Positions 46,827 through 58,796 of a DNA stretch of 64,000 nucleotides are shown in pieces. Under the pieces are notes generated by a model, which was not told the DNA's origin, did no database searches, and worked only from the letters and a program-made list of their open reading frames with translations. The DNA lies in the NCBI GenBank assembly GCA_020881915.1, contig JAJFPB010000003.1, positions 2,976,001 to 3,040,000 of the forward strand, given 5' to 3'. The position numbers and the translations under genes are program-made. Position 1 is the first letter of the stretch. Every line of letters starts with the position of its first letter. The DNA is from Paramyrothecium sp. XJ0827 (Eukaryota > Ascomycota > Sordariomycetes > Hypocreales > Stachybotryaceae).

Positions 46827-49800
46827 CGTCAGGCGTGGGTGCGGCGCGGGGCAGGCGAAGATAAGGAGGCGTCAACGATCGGACCAGGACCCAGGTACGG
46901 CATTAACAACAAATCATGGTCGCGGGACCGAGACCTCATAAATGGTGGCAAGCAGTGATCTAGAGCCTTCTTCTTGAGGGGGCTTCGCGACCGGCCCTGT
47001 GTTAAACAAAGGAGAGTCGGAGGGAAGGAGAAGCAGGCGATGAGGCCAAAGCCAGGTTGGAGGGACGATGCGTTTGGTGGTGGCTTGATTTAAGGAACCC
47101 GTGAGCGAGTGAGCATCAGAAGAGCCGAGGGATGGTCGAAAAAGGGCAAAGCCACTTAGACGGCAGGGTGAGGCAAGGCAAGGTAAGGTAGGCTCGGCAA
47201 GGTTTATAATAGTGGGCAGTGAGGGAGGGGGGAGACGGGGTTGCGCTCGCACTGCGGTGTGCTGCACTACTCTTCTGTTGTGCTCTGCCGGCGCTGATCA
47301 GGCAATGGGCTGGTTTCCACACACGGCCCCGCCCGTCCGTCCCGGTAAGGTACTTGAGATACGGTACAGAAACGTAAGGTACCGTCAGGTAGGTAAGGTG
47401 AGGTAGGCGAGGTCGGCAGGTAGGCAAGATACCGTAGGTAGGCCAGGTCAGATAGGTAGGCCGAGCTATTGCGATACAGCACGGGAGGGGGGGAGGAAGG
47501 GGGTGGTTTAAGAACCTCCCAAGGGCAAGTTTTGTTTGCCGATGCGGTGAGCACAATCTTATGAAAGACAAAAGCAAATCCGAATTATGGGGACCAGGAG
47601 CCGCTACAGTCTCCAAGAAGGGCGGTTTGAGAAGGAAAACTCAATGATAAAGAAGAAAAGTCAAGAGGGGTAGTGAGGAAAAAGGAACTGCCCGATGAGT
47701 GGGATGCAGCTGCGATTAAAAAGCATGCATCGGTGGTCAGGATTTGTTTGCACTGAAGACCCAGAACCAGGAGACGAGGTAGATTACGGTGGACAGTCCC
47801 AACGGTCACCTCGGATGGTTGTGCCAGTGTAACCATGGCTCGTGGTGAAGTGCTTCGTCTCACCCAGCACGACAAGATCCAGTGGGCACGATCCGAAACC
47901 CGCCCTTCCATGCTACAGTAATAACCAGCACAGCACAGTGCTCCGTATCCGCGCCTCTGCTCCTCGACGCTGGGTGCTACAGCAAGGTAAGGTACGGTGC
48001 CGAACATGATGCAAGGGGACCGAGCAGGTCATGTGCAAAGGTGTTTAGATTTGTGTCTGGCCTGTCGTGTCGATTAACGCATTATTCGGACCTTTCCACT
48101 ACCCCCGTAGCGCAAAGACTTGGTCGTCAATGCCCATCGTCGTCCTTGCACGACGCCATGGCGCTCATCACTTCCTTATCTAGTGCGGCCCGGTTAGCGA
48201 AGTCTGGGGGGCGGATCCAAGCGGTGGGCCCCCCCGAGCCCCTCGAGTCAACCGACAGCAGTGACGGCACGCAAGCAAAACCCCTTAGTGTTACCAACAG
48301 ACTCAACACATGGGGGCCTTCGCTCAGACAGTGAGGGAAGGTCAAGAAAACCAACGCATCTACGGGGCTAGGCAAGCAAGGCATCATGGTCAACGCAAAC
48401 AAGGCGGCTTCCCTTCCCTGCTTTGCCCTGCCCTGCCCTGCCCGCCATCCCGACAACAAGGCACTAACTACTCTGTACTACCCTTTCCATCATCCCGTTT
48501 CACTTTAGTCTGCGAGACATGCGTCGCATCTAATCCACCCACGCCAAGCTGCTGCCATCTAATCCGGTCCTCCCGCCTCCCCTCTCCCTGATCGCTTTGC
48601 TTCGGGTGTTTACGATGAAGACCATGGTGCCTTGCTGGTATCCCTTCTCTTCGGCCAACACGTATGAGACCTGCATTTCATGATCTGAGCACAACGAGAC
48701 CGGTTTCCATCGAACTTGCATCAATAACCAGCCCTGGAGGCAAATGCCAGGCACTGCTGGTGAGCTTACCCTGTAGCCATTAGGTTTGTTCCGCAACCTT
48801 TACTTGGGACAACTTTTCTAGTAAGCGATGAAACTGTAAACGGTGTCGTTCCAGGCGGTGCAATCCACCAGTCGCTTTGCTCACCCAATATTGCAAATTG
48901 AGTTTCCCTATATGACCATCTAGTTTGGGCAGCATTCATCTCACCCGTGACCAACTGGGTGCGTCACTCATTGGAGAGACTGCCTAATTAACCTCGCCCG
49001 CCTCCTACCTTAGTCCGCCGCTTGACTACCGTCACGCTATGGTACCTTACCCAGCTGACCTTCAATTCAAACCGGCAGCCAATCCCCGGCCGCAGACTTC
49101 GGTTCGGCTCGCTCATCATTACAAATTATCTCTCCCCACGGTCTGCAGCCACGAAATATCGCCTAGGGCCTCCCAGCTGTCAAACTTGAGCAGTCGACCC
49201 TCCTTGACGCCACCAGAGGCGCCAAGTGCCTGCCGATCCAGTCCTAGGAACGCGCTAGTAAATGCATCGTCTCTAAGGACTCTGGGAATGGGCAACCATG
49301 CAATCCAAAGTTACCTTGGGTAGCATATGCCATGTTGCGCACAGAGCCTCCCCGCGAGCCAGCCAGCCATACTATCCCGAGTCCCGGGCAGGCAAGGCAA
49401 CTCTTCGCGGCCTGTCTCACAAGGTGGGAACAGAAGAAAGCAGTTCTGATGATGTGGGATCCGGGTACAGTAGTTGCCATGCTGTAGATGCATCCCGGCA
49501 AAACCATACAATGGGAGAGATGCAAGTCCTCATGGGTCATTAAACAACGCTCGGGTCCCGTAGCCGCGGATCGCCGCCTTATTGGACCAATTCATCCGTC
49601 GGCTGGATCATTAGTTCACCATCACAAGGCATGTATAACATCGTCTGGTCCGAGGGACTTTATTGTGGCGTTTAGGAGGCTGACCTTTGGTATCGGGGCG
49701 CCTTGCTATACGTCTTAAGGTGAGCTCGTGGCAGACCCTCCGGAACACCGCGTCCGCTCAGTTTGGTGATATTGGATGGCCTCAACCACTTCGGAGCACT

Positions 49801-50714
49801 TTCGCGCCAACGCACATATCTGCTGGTAGGGCTTACTTGAACCAGCTCCTCACCCGGACTCGTATGCGAAACCTGCTGTTTCGGGCACTTTGACACTACT
49901 CCTCACCTGGTCCTCTGGCTTCAAGTCCCCGAATGCGTTATTACTGCGGTATTATTGAGCTTCACGCGCGACAGAATGCCCTGTCACGATAGCTTGGCAA
50001 GCCCTGCCTAAACCCGATGCCAAGGCCTCGGCTGCTATGAAAAGAACAGCTCATGTAGGTACTGCAGTACCCGCTCGAGAGCTTGCCTTCAGAGTGCACT
50101 TGATGTGAAGACCCGCTTCACCCGGAATTTGCTTGCGAACACATTCAGTGCTGCAACTCAGCAGTGGATATGGTAGATAGCCTTCCCCTGCGGCGTAGGG
50201 CTATTGCAAGTTTCATCTTCATCTCTTTACGGCTAACCCGGTTCCTATTTGAGGAAGTCGACAGGTGATTGGGGGCCCCTTAGTAAGGCTTTGAACTACC
50301 TGACCCTGTCAAGCGTGAATCCGGACCCTGGTTCTTCCCCACAGCATGGGATAATTCGAGATTTGATTGAACAACAAACGAGGACATCACAATGACTGCG
50401 GGCTGTGCTGCAGCTATTGGTCGGTGTACGCACGGAACTTCCGTCTACCAGGCTTCTGGAAGCTATTCTCGAACGTCGTCCATCCTTGGGTTGGGGAGTT
50501 GCACTGTAGGCATGGCTAGATGTAATTAGTTGAATGTGGTTAAAAGGAGATAGACGGCCCTCTCGATATCACAAATATTGTTCACAATCATTCCAGTTTC
50601 GATATTATCCTTTCTTTTGGCACATTATTTTATCGGCATTGTGTTTACTTTCAGACGCTACTCACTTTCACTAAGAACAATATAATTTGCATAATACTCC
50701 TACCCTCATCCAAC
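46827..50714. other. 3.9-kb divergent spacer between RBR ligase and lipase
   Basis: No gene recognised. The ligase side carries a dense GGTA/AAGGTA repeat block (about 47170-47465). The lipase side (50520-50710) is AT-rich, as expected for a promoter. Small open frames on both strands overlap one another and lack domains. Confidence 0.55.
47170..47465. repeat. Dense GGTA/AAGGTA/GGTAGG repeat block upstream of the RBR ligase
   Basis: Irregular head-to-tail AAGGTA, AGGTAGGT and GGTACC units concentrated at 47177-47200 and 47343-47462. It is the strongest of the GGTA-type blocks in the window. Confidence 0.7.
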
Positions 50715-51617
50715 ATGAAGTTCACCTCCACCGCCCAGGTTCTTCCTCTGCTCGCCGCCACGGCGCAAGCTCTGCCATTCAACCTCGATCTTGACTGGTC
50801 TCTGCCCTCGGATTTGCGGAAAGATCCGCTCTTTGGCGCCCCGGAGAACGACTTCGGCTGCCGCAGCGCCAGCCACCCCAACCCCGTCATCATGCTTCAC
50901 GGCCTCTCGCTCAGCCGAGACATCTTTCTCAGCCAGCTGCAGCACAACCTCAACGGCGCCGGCTACTGCACGTACAGCCTGACCTACGGTGCCCACCGCA
51001 TCCCCAGCTGGGTGGGCGGCGTCCGGCCCATGCGCGAGACAGCAGTCGAGATCGCCGACTTCATCCGCGAGGTCAAGGAGAAGACGGGGGCGGAAAAGGT
51101 CGACCTGATCGGCCACTCGGAGGGAGGCGTCCACGCTCTGTACGTGCCCATGACGCAGGCCGGCATCGCAGACATTGTCGATCACAACATCGCTCTTGGG
51201 CCCGCCGTCCACGGCGCCAAGTACTACGGCGCCACGGATCTATTCTACGCCGGCGGCGAAGTCACACGCAAGCTCGCCGGCTTGGCGCTCAAGGCGCTCG
51301 GCTGCCCTGCGTGTGATGACATGGCCACTGGTGGCAAGATCTACAATGACTTTAAGACCGCCGAGCGCATCAGCCAACCCGGCAACAAGGCCACGGTCAT
51401 CGTTTCCACGTATGACACTCTCGTGGCACCCGAAGTCAGCATGGTCCAGGAGGAGGGTGTTCGAAACCTCGTTGTCCAGGACTACTGTCCCGAGGACAAA
51501 GTCGGCCACGGTGGTCTGGCCACCGACAAGACAGTCTGGGAGATGATTGTGAATGAGCTCGAGGACACGCCTGACCGAGCCTTCACCTGCAGCAAAGGCC
51601 TCCCCATCAAGATCTAA
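50715..51617 (+). CDS. Secreted lipase, class 2 (EstA/LipA-like alpha/beta hydrolase)
   Basis: Extracellular triacylglycerol lipase or esterase. Single exon, 300 residues. Signal peptide at 1-20 (MKFTSTAQVLPLLAATAQAL). The alpha/beta-hydrolase elements are complete: oxyanion motif PVIMLHGL at 57-64, nucleophile GHSEGG with Ser135, acid Asp234 in STYDTLVAP, and His265 in VGHGGL. PV-LVHG followed by GYCTYSLTYG matches the Lipase_2 (PF01674) layout. Six cysteines (49, 85, 197, 200, 258 and one near the C-terminus) could form disulfides. The ATG lies in an AT-rich context. Intact; likely a secreted digestive or host-interaction enzyme, but the natural substrate cannot be read from sequence. Confidence 0.9.
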   Translation: MKFTSTAQVLPLLAATAQALPFNLDLDWSLPSDLRKDPLFGAPENDFGCRSASHPNPVIMLHGLSLSRDIFLSQLQHNLNGAGYCTYSLTYGAHRIPSWVGGVRPMRETAVEIADFIREVKEKTGAEKVDLIGHSEGGVHALYVPMTQAGIADIVDHNIALGPAVHGAKYYGATDLFYAGGEVTRKLAGLALKALGCPACDDMATGGKIYNDFKTAERISQPGNKATVIVSTYDTLVAPEVSMVQEEGVRNLVVQDYCPEDKVGHGGLATDKTVWEMIVNELEDTPDRAFTCSKGLPIKI

Positions 51618-53571
51618 ACTTCAAGGTGGCACAAAATAGAAGAAGGAGAAGAGGGAAACCCTTTGGACGAGAACATGAAAGTTAAGAAGGCATATTGATG
51701 TTCCTGCTGCACCCACGCACATTTTACAGCTCTAGAATAGATATAACAATAATTTTGGAAAAGTTATAAAACGAAGTATGAAGTAGCCCTTACAGTTGTA
51801 GTTTGGTGTGAATAAGTGTATGTAAATTGCCACATAAAAGAGCGCTATCTGCAAGTCGACATCCTGTAATAGCTGCTTGACTAGCATAAGAAATTAATCC
51901 GTGGATCCTGGACATGAGTCCTGTAACCCAGAGAGAAATCGTGCTTGGAATCGAGAGCCAACCGAGTCGGGTCCGAAGCCGAGTTGCCTGACAACCCGGT
52001 ACGTCGTAGCAAGGACACCACCAAAAGTACCTTAGGTACGAGGATGTCAGCAGAATAGCATTGGCGACCTTTGAAAGGGTCCAGAATTTCTCTTCCATAA
52101 GCATTGGCTCGTTGAATACTTGGAATTTGTAAATTTGAGCGGACTAACAGTGCCCCGGTGCGTCAGCACACCTGCCCAGTTCGACACAGATGCCATATTC
52201 GATTCTTCTACAGGACCCAGGATATGTAACGTAGGTTGGCAGGACTGCTGCAACCAGATCGTCAAACATGCTAACGACGACTATTTGACAGTTTTGGGTT
52301 ATGAGGTACTTTGTCGAGCGTTGTGGTTGAAACACCGCATTGCAAGACAGGACCGGCGAGGTAGGCAAAAATGAGGACGTTTTTTCTTCAATTGCCCCAG
52401 TTGGCAAGGAAGAAGAGAATGACTACTTGCCCAGCCATAATCTGATGTTTTCAGGCATAACTGCTTTTTTCTTTCTTTATTTTTGCCGGGTTATTTTTAA
52501 TTTTTACCACATACGCGTTAGGCATTGTTCCTTTCTTTTGTGTTTTCCCATGTCTTTGACATTTTCTTTTTTCTTTCTTCTTTCCCGGCCGTTTGCAGGA
52601 AATTTGATCGATTAGAAGAAATGTAAAGGTTGTCCGGCTTGCGACCGTCTGTTTAATGTTATCATGAGGTGAAGTCTATAGGAGACATACCTTAACTGGC
52701 AAGAGAGGAAAGGAGCTGTTCAATGATGCGCAATATTGTCATCATCTTGGTGACTTGCTTTCGATTTGTCCAGTTTTGGAAGCTTTCAGCCAGCCTCGCA
52801 GATGGATGCATGCACTCTCGCCTCTCGTTATATTGTTTTTGTCTCGGCTGTTCCTTGGCTACCGTCTAAATGACCTGACCCATGCTGAACGAGACGCTTT
52901 TATTCGTGCGTTCAACCGTCTGACACACCCTGACACTGTGATGTTTCTTCATGTCTTGCCGATGGCTGTGACGAGCGGAGCAACGCCGGCGGCGAGGCTC
53001 AATCGCCTGCTTACTTGCGCTGACTGGTCGGTCCTGAATCCGGCAGGTCAGGTTGAGAAGCCAAGCTTCACATCGACGAAAGAACTGCTGTGAATGAATG
53101 TATGAATTCCTCTAGCAACTGGGCTAAACTTGTATGCTTTGACCCAAGCAAATTCAAAACCCACAGCCATGCCGAGCCGATTCTGGGCCCCTCCACAGGC
53201 CGCAAGGAGCCACTAATACCGCTGCTCGGATCCGGATAAGGTTCTGTACCTGTGGCCCGGAAACCTGTAGCCTTTCACAGTACCTTAGTACCTAACCTTC
53301 TTAAGGTACAGTACCTTGTCCGCGGCCCCCACCGCGGGTCCATTCCAGCAGCTTGTCACAGGTCACAAGTCACCGAAGTCACGGCGGCGTCTCCTCCTCC
53401 CTCAGTCCTAATTGTCTCGCTCATCATCTTACACACCTCAGCACTCGTCGGCCCAGTACCGTTGCCTGGCTTTCCCACCGCCGTCTTCGTCTTCCCACGA
53501 GCTCGCCGCCTCGCGCGGTGCTGTGAACCCGTCCTTGCACGGACACGACACCCCTTTCCCCCCTGGCGACC
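51618..53571. other. 2-kb spacer between lipase and EAF
   Basis: Lipase 3' UTR, then T-rich runs near 52465-52580, then the EAF leader with GGTAC units at 53278-53313. A 112-codon open frame (52755-53093) has a hydrophobic start but no recognised family. Confidence 0.5.
53278..53313. repeat. AGTACCT/AAGGTAC block upstream of EAF
   Basis: Four to five TACCT or GGTAC pentamers with partial dyad symmetry about 260 bp before the EAF start codon. Confidence 0.55.
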
Positions 53572-54638
53572 ATGGCAGCACTCATTGACCCGACTGTCAC
53601 GGGCAAGTACCCTGTAATCCTGGGTGACGGGTTGCTCCCCGACTCGGATTCGACGACTGTCTTTACTGGAATACGATGTGAGCCCGACGCCTCGTACGGC
53701 ACCTTTCCTCGTGCATGCTGATCCCGTCCTTAGATAACCATAAACCCGACCTCTCTTCCAACGCTGCGCCCAGCCACGCCCGATTGAAGCCTTCGCTACC
53801 CGGCTCCACCAACTCCTTCGACCTGTCGTTCAACGATCAAGGCGGGAACTTTGCATATGCAGGCACCCGCACCGTCGATGGACAGCAATATGTCCTGTAC
53901 TTCGACCCGGCACGAGAGGCTTTTGTCCTCGACCGGATCGAGACCACCTTTAATATGAACCTAACCCGCCTGCCAGGCAATTCCGACCCCGAGAGCCTCG
54001 GCCGGAGACATCCTCATCTGGACAGCGAGCACAAGCCGAAACCGGCCCGGTCCAAGGCGTCCGCGCCCGAAAAGAAGTCGAAGCCTGCTCAGAAACCCCG
54101 TGCCAAGAGTCCTACCCGCGGCAAGGACCCCAAGCGCAAGTTCGAAAAGGAGAAGAAGAACACCGACGTTCCGCTCTCCTTTCCGAAGCCAGCAGCCAAG
54201 CCAGCGAAAGAAGAACCGAAACCGCGCTCCAATAGTTTCGAAGAGGAGGAAGAGGATGACGACGACGATGGCGGTCTGCTCGTTGAGTACCCCGGCGCCG
54301 AGGCCGCTCCCAAGAGGGCTGGATTCTCCCCCGCCTTCCCCTCGGTACGGCGCTTTGACGAATTCATGGACCAGCGCGAATCCGAGGGCGACGATGCGGA
54401 CGGAGAGAGCGATAGCGAGGTGGATATGGACTTCAAGCTGCCTAGCCCCATGAACAACCACGTTCCGCCGCCACAGCCACAATACCAACCAGAGCCCGAG
54501 CCGATGGACGAGGATGAGCCGGCAGAAGACGAAGAAGACGACCTGGAGAAAGACCTCGAGAACGCCTTCGAAGATCTTGCCAACAGCAATCAAGCAAGTC
54601 CCAACGACGACGAGAGCGAGATCAGCGAAGAGGATTAG
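53572..54638 (+). CDS. RNA polymerase II elongation factor EAF (ELL-associated factor)
   Basis: Nuclear partner of ELL that stimulates transcription elongation. Two exons, 53572-53677 and 53734-54638 (56-nt intron), give 336 residues. The start MAALIDPTVTGKYPVILGD and the next 100 residues match the EAF domain: YNHKPDLSSNAAPSHARL, then SFNDQGGNFAYAGTR, then YVLYFDPAREAFVLDRIE. The rest is Lys/Pro-rich (110-180) then very acidic (EEEEEDDDDDGG, DEPAEDEEDDLEKD), typical of a transactivation region, ending SEISEED. Intron phase and position split the Tyr codon of IRYNHKPD. Confidence 0.9.
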
Positions 54639-55540
54639 ATGCGACACGCAAAAGTCTGTACCGGATACTGACTCTCCGGACTCCGTTCATGCAACAACCT
54701 TGTACAAACGTATTTTGCGGCTGCTTCAGAGCCTCGTCGGAGATGTGATGCATCACCGCATGCCACAAATATGCTCCGAATTGAGGACGGCCAGCCTGCC
54801 ATGGTTGGCAGTACATTGATACCCCCACATCATCTTTACACGAACCAGATTTTCTCGTGAGCCTTACATGTTAGCCCATCCTTTCCAGACCTGTGTCTCT
54901 AGCGCCAAACACATTTATCAGCGTGACTTCCGGCTTATTATACGCGCCACATTGCGCACATCACACCGGCCATCGCGAAGTTCCCCTGGCGTTTCTTTGT
55001 TCTTCTGGGACGTTTTTCGTGGGCAGGGAGGGAGTTTTTTTGCGGATGGGGCGGCTCTCTCGTGCCACACCTTGCCAGGACATCATGGCCTGTCGATAAC
55101 ACCTGTCTTGGCGCCGAATTTGGGGAAGAAGATGTATTATCCAGGTACAAAGGTTTGTTGCGGCAACGTTAGAGGAAGACGACAAGAAGAGAACCGGTCT
55201 CGTTTCTGGATATTCAGTCAGCTGACGACAGCGGCGTGTATGACACTCCTCATTATCAGAATTACGCTGGGCGAAACATGTTCTTGGGATATGCTCTACG
55301 TGCTGGCCTTGCAAGGCTCCAGAAGCACAGAATGTTACGATAGTCACGAAATATAGCCATGCTAGTTTAACCCATCTATGGAATGCTTTATCCAATTAGT
55401 ATGTCGTTGCCAGCCAGGGATTATGCGTAGACTACAAGTTATACATATCTGGTCGATTGAGTTTTCGCCGTTACAACCAAGGACTTTCTGACAGACCCGC
55501 TGCCGTCGCAGCGCCGGCGTTGTGATATCTTGCCTTCTCG
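54639..55540. other. 0.9-kb convergent spacer between EAF and POP1
   Basis: Two 3' UTRs; an open plus-strand frame at 54868-55356 has no recognised domain. Confidence 0.5.
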
Positions 55541-58261
55541 CTAAATGACAGCCCACCGGGCGATCCAGCCCACGTTTTCACCTGCGTTCCTTACTACGCA
55601 GAGATGGCCCTCCTTGGCGTTGTCCCGTACGCCCGGGAGCACGCCCTCGACGGAGAGGCTAGCAATGGCGACGCCGCGGCCTTTGCTGAGGCTGAAGGTG
55701 CCCGCGGTGACGAAGCCAACGAGGTCCTGCACGTCCGGGACGAGAGGATGGCCGCCTACGTCGTGCTGGTTCGGCCGGCCCAGGTCGATGGCCGTGGAGG
55801 GCGGCGCGGTGAGTTCCTGCGCGAGCAGTCGTTTCCTCGTCTCCAGGTCCGTCGCCCGGGTCACCTTGGCGCCCGACTTGGCGCGGGGCGGCTGGCCGGC
55901 CGGCGCGGCCCGGGCGAGCCATTGCGCGCGCAGGTCGTGGGGCAGCGACGAGGACCCGTCCGGCGGGATCGACGCGGGCACCTCGGCGTTTGAGGAGACC
56001 GGCGCGGGCGTTGCTTTTGTGGGGAGACGATAGACCCGCGCGCCGGGACGGACGACGCCACGACCGATGACGGTTACTTCAGCGGTGATAATGGCGTATG
56101 GAGGCAGAGATGTTGCTGGAGATGGAGCTAGGAGGGCGTGGAAAGAGGTTTTGGGTATGTGATTCAGTGTTTTGAGGGAAGACGCGGACTCGTCGGAGAT
56201 CACCGCCGGCGAACTCTCCTGGGAATCGACATCCATGGCATCGGTTCCAGCGGAATCCGTCTTTGCATGAGAGGTGGCCTTACGTGAAGCTGGCAGCTTG
56301 AAGAGAAACTCAAAATCGCAGGCCAGCCCATCTCCGACCTCGCCCTTCCTTCCCGCTCCCAGGTCGAGGGCTGTCCACTCGATCCTTTTGCTCTTGGGTT
56401 TTCGGTCCCACTCGCGCCTCCTCTCGGCTCTCTGATCCAGCTCCCACTGCGCTCCGGCGTCGGTCCCCATGTAGTCTGCGGGGAACCAGGGCAGGCCTCT
56501 TTCGAAGGCGACCTGCATCGACTCGTTGAGCCCGGCGAACTGGGGGTTGCCGCCGGACGTCAACGGCGTGTGCACTACACTGTACCACAGGGGAAGGATG
56601 CACTTCCAGGGCGCGAGGAGGGTCCACGTTCCTTGCGACTGGATGCTGGAGCCCGAGCGGTTGGCGATGAGAACAACCGGGATGGGTGGATCGACACTCG
56701 TAGGCTCGAGTAGCTTCCCACGCTGGGCCTGGCTCTTCCGCCTGCTCAGGGACTTCTGTGAGGGTAAACACGCCGCTTTCCAGCGGACATCACGGTCGAA
56801 TATGCCGAAAGGCTCCAAGCTTTCTTGCACCGGCCACTGCGAAATAGTCTCTAGGAGCGCCATCTGGGCCGCTTCATCTTCAGGGGCTTCAACCCGCCGC
56901 GGTGGGTATCGTAAGCGCGGGTCCTGAACTGGGAAGCCCAGAACGGAATTAGCCGGTAGCGAGGCTGGATTCGTGAGGCCTCGCAGAGATGTGAATAAGC
57001 GTCCGTGACCTGTTTGTTTGCGGTCTTTGTCCGGGTAAGGCGTGAGGATGGCCAGAAGTGCTTCGGTGGATGATGGCCCCGTGAGCTCAATGCTGCCAAT
57101 CTCGAAACGAAGATCTTCGATGTAGACTTTAGGATTCTCCGATTTGACGAGGCGGAGCAGCTGATTGAAGGTCTCGAGGAAAATTGACGGATGCAAGCGG
57201 AGGAATACTTGTCGCTGTGTCTTCTTCGCGGCTGCGTCTTGGTTGCCGGAGCTAGTACGGTGCTCCGGATTCCAGAGAATTGTAGCGGGACCTATTGAAC
57301 GCCTGCCTGACTGTGAGCCCCGGCTGAGTAGTCCATTCCATACTCTCGTTCCGGCCCGCCAGCTCTTCCCTTTGTCGTTCCAGCACGATTCTGGCGTCAC
57401 TCCGATATTCCTCAGCACTCTCTCCAGACCAGAAGGCTGTCCGTAGACGCCAATCGTGCTCATGTAGGTCATGTCCCATACCAGAGTCCCCCTGTCTCCC
57501 TGTGCCCGGTGCGTCGGGCGATAGACTTTCTCGTTTGGCGTCAGAGGCACTGCAAAGCGCCAGAGGGGGTCTTTTGGTTCCGTCATGCGGGCCCGCTTCG
57601 TGTGCCACAGATGCGTCGGAAGCCAAGTCTTGTTGATCTGTCGCTTTCGAAACTTGGCGGCTGGCTTTTGGGGTTCGTTGAGTAGATTTCGTCGGAGTTT
57701 TGGCCTCGGCTTCCGCCCAACCACACCTTCTTCGGGGGCACCCTTGGTCGCGGCCTCGGGTCCAGCCTTTAACCTCTTCTTCTTTTTCCGAAGTGCTAAT
57801 ATGGCTAGTCTTCGTGCCGTTTCGGCTCGTAGCCTAGCTCTTGTCGTTCTCGGCTTCCTCCTCCGTGCCTCCACTGTCGGTGTATTATCCTCTGCCATTT
57901 CCCGCTTCGCACGGGGCCTTAGTCGTCTCGGAACCCGCTTGGGGTTGTGACTGGCCGTTCGCCGGCGCATGCCGCGGGGCACCTGCTGGAAGGCTCGGCT
58001 GGTGGCCATGGCTTTGGAGGTGGCCATGCTCTGCTCGAGGGATCGAATCTCGAACTCGTGGGCAGCGACAAAGGCCTGGAGATCCAGCTCGCCATCCTTG
58101 AGGGCGGCATCGGCGGGCTGGGCGGGGATGTTACGCGCGACCATGATCTTGGCGCGCTTCTGCTGGGAGGCATCGCCGCGGGCATTGGAGGCTCCCGTGG
58201 CGGCCTTTCGCTTGCCGGCCGATGGGCCCGGCGCACCGGACGCCATTGGCTTCGGAGCCAT
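55541..58261 (-). CDS. POP1: Ribonuclease P/MRP protein subunit POP1
   Basis: Largest protein subunit of RNase P and RNase MRP; needed for pre-tRNA 5' maturation and rRNA processing in the nucleus. Intronless, 906 residues, normal for filamentous fungi. The basic N-terminal half holds the POP1 domain: VARNIPAQPADAALKDGELD, LQAFVAAHEFEIRSLEQSMA, QQVPRGMRRRTASHNPKRVP, RLRPRAKREM, then NKTWLPTHLWHTKRARM and LVWDMTYMSTIGVYG. The POPLD domain is around residues 540-640 (WTLLAPWKCILPLWYSVVHT, ERGLPWFPADYMGTD). The C-terminus (GFVTAGTFSLSKGRGVAIAS, NAGENVGWIARWAVI) is also conserved. The ATG at 58261 is the first in frame. Convergent with EAF. Confidence 0.96.
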   Translation of the reverse strand: MAPKPMASGAPGPSAGKRKAATGASNARGDASQQKRAKIMVARNIPAQPADAALKDGELDLQAFVAAHEFEIRSLEQSMATSKAMATSRAFQQVPRGMRRRTASHNPKRVPRRLRPRAKREMAEDNTPTVEARRRKPRTTRARLRAETARRLAILALRKKKKRLKAGPEAATKGAPEEGVVGRKPRPKLRRNLLNEPQKPAAKFRKRQINKTWLPTHLWHTKRARMTEPKDPLWRFAVPLTPNEKVYRPTHRAQGDRGTLVWDMTYMSTIGVYGQPSGLERVLRNIGVTPESCWNDKGKSWRAGTRVWNGLLSRGSQSGRRSIGPATILWNPEHRTSSGNQDAAAKKTQRQVFLRLHPSIFLETFNQLLRLVKSENPKVYIEDLRFEIGSIELTGPSSTEALLAILTPYPDKDRKQTGHGRLFTSLRGLTNPASLPANSVLGFPVQDPRLRYPPRRVEAPEDEAAQMALLETISQWPVQESLEPFGIFDRDVRWKAACLPSQKSLSRRKSQAQRGKLLEPTSVDPPIPVVLIANRSGSSIQSQGTWTLLAPWKCILPLWYSVVHTPLTSGGNPQFAGLNESMQVAFERGLPWFPADYMGTDAGAQWELDQRAERRREWDRKPKSKRIEWTALDLGAGRKGEVGDGLACDFEFLFKLPASRKATSHAKTDSAGTDAMDVDSQESSPAVISDESASSLKTLNHIPKTSFHALLAPSPATSLPPYAIITAEVTVIGRGVVRPGARVYRLPTKATPAPVSSNAEVPASIPPDGSSSLPHDLRAQWLARAAPAGQPPRAKSGAKVTRATDLETRKRLLAQELTAPPSTAIDLGRPNQHDVGGHPLVPDVQDLVGFVTAGTFSLSKGRGVAIASLSVEGVLPGVRDNAKEGHLCVVRNAGENVGWIARWAVI

Positions 58262-58420
58262 TTGTGGGAGCGGAGGAGCTGCGATGTGACTGTCCTGCTT
58301 GCTGGAGCGATAGTGAGTCGAAGCGTTGCGTCGAGAAATTATTCTGAGTGCGCATGCACGTCAAAGCTTTATCGATAAGCCCTGCGGTTCGGGGGCTAAA
58401 GGTACAGGGATGAGCGGTCG

Positions 58421-58545
58421 GTACCTGCGGTACCGTCCTTGGTGGCATTCCCTGGTGACAGTGGGGAGGGACCGGCCTTGACAATGTACCTGAGCAACTG
58501 AGGTAAGGTACCTACCACCTACTGTACGGAATACGGGGTACCGTC
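58421..58545. repeat. GGTACC/AAGGTACC block upstream of POP1
   Basis: At least five GGTAC(C) units within 125 bp starting about 160 bp from the POP1 ATG. Confidence 0.6.
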
Positions 58546-58796
58546 AGCCAACTTGGTCTTACGCCAGTCCATTAGAGATCGACTGACATGTGAAGAATCC
58601 ATCTGCAGCATAATGTGCCTACAGGAACGTGCAATCACAGCAATTGCGGCAGGGCAATACAGGCAAACGGCACGGAAGTAACTTCGGCGTATTACTTGAA
58701 CGATAACTCTGCACTGTACCAACATTCGGCATGGTCGTGTCCGCGAGGGAGGGTGCCAAGTGGTAAGCAAAAATACGCGGACTGCAAAACGGTTAA

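Noticed and set aside
50706..51212. 168-codon frame antisense to the lipase
   Set aside because: Mirror of the codon bias of a GC-rich gene; the sense strand has the full catalytic triad.
52755..53093. 112-codon plus-strand frame with a hydrophobic start
   Set aside because: Could be a small protein, but no signal-peptide cleavage pattern or family is convincing and the context is spacer DNA.
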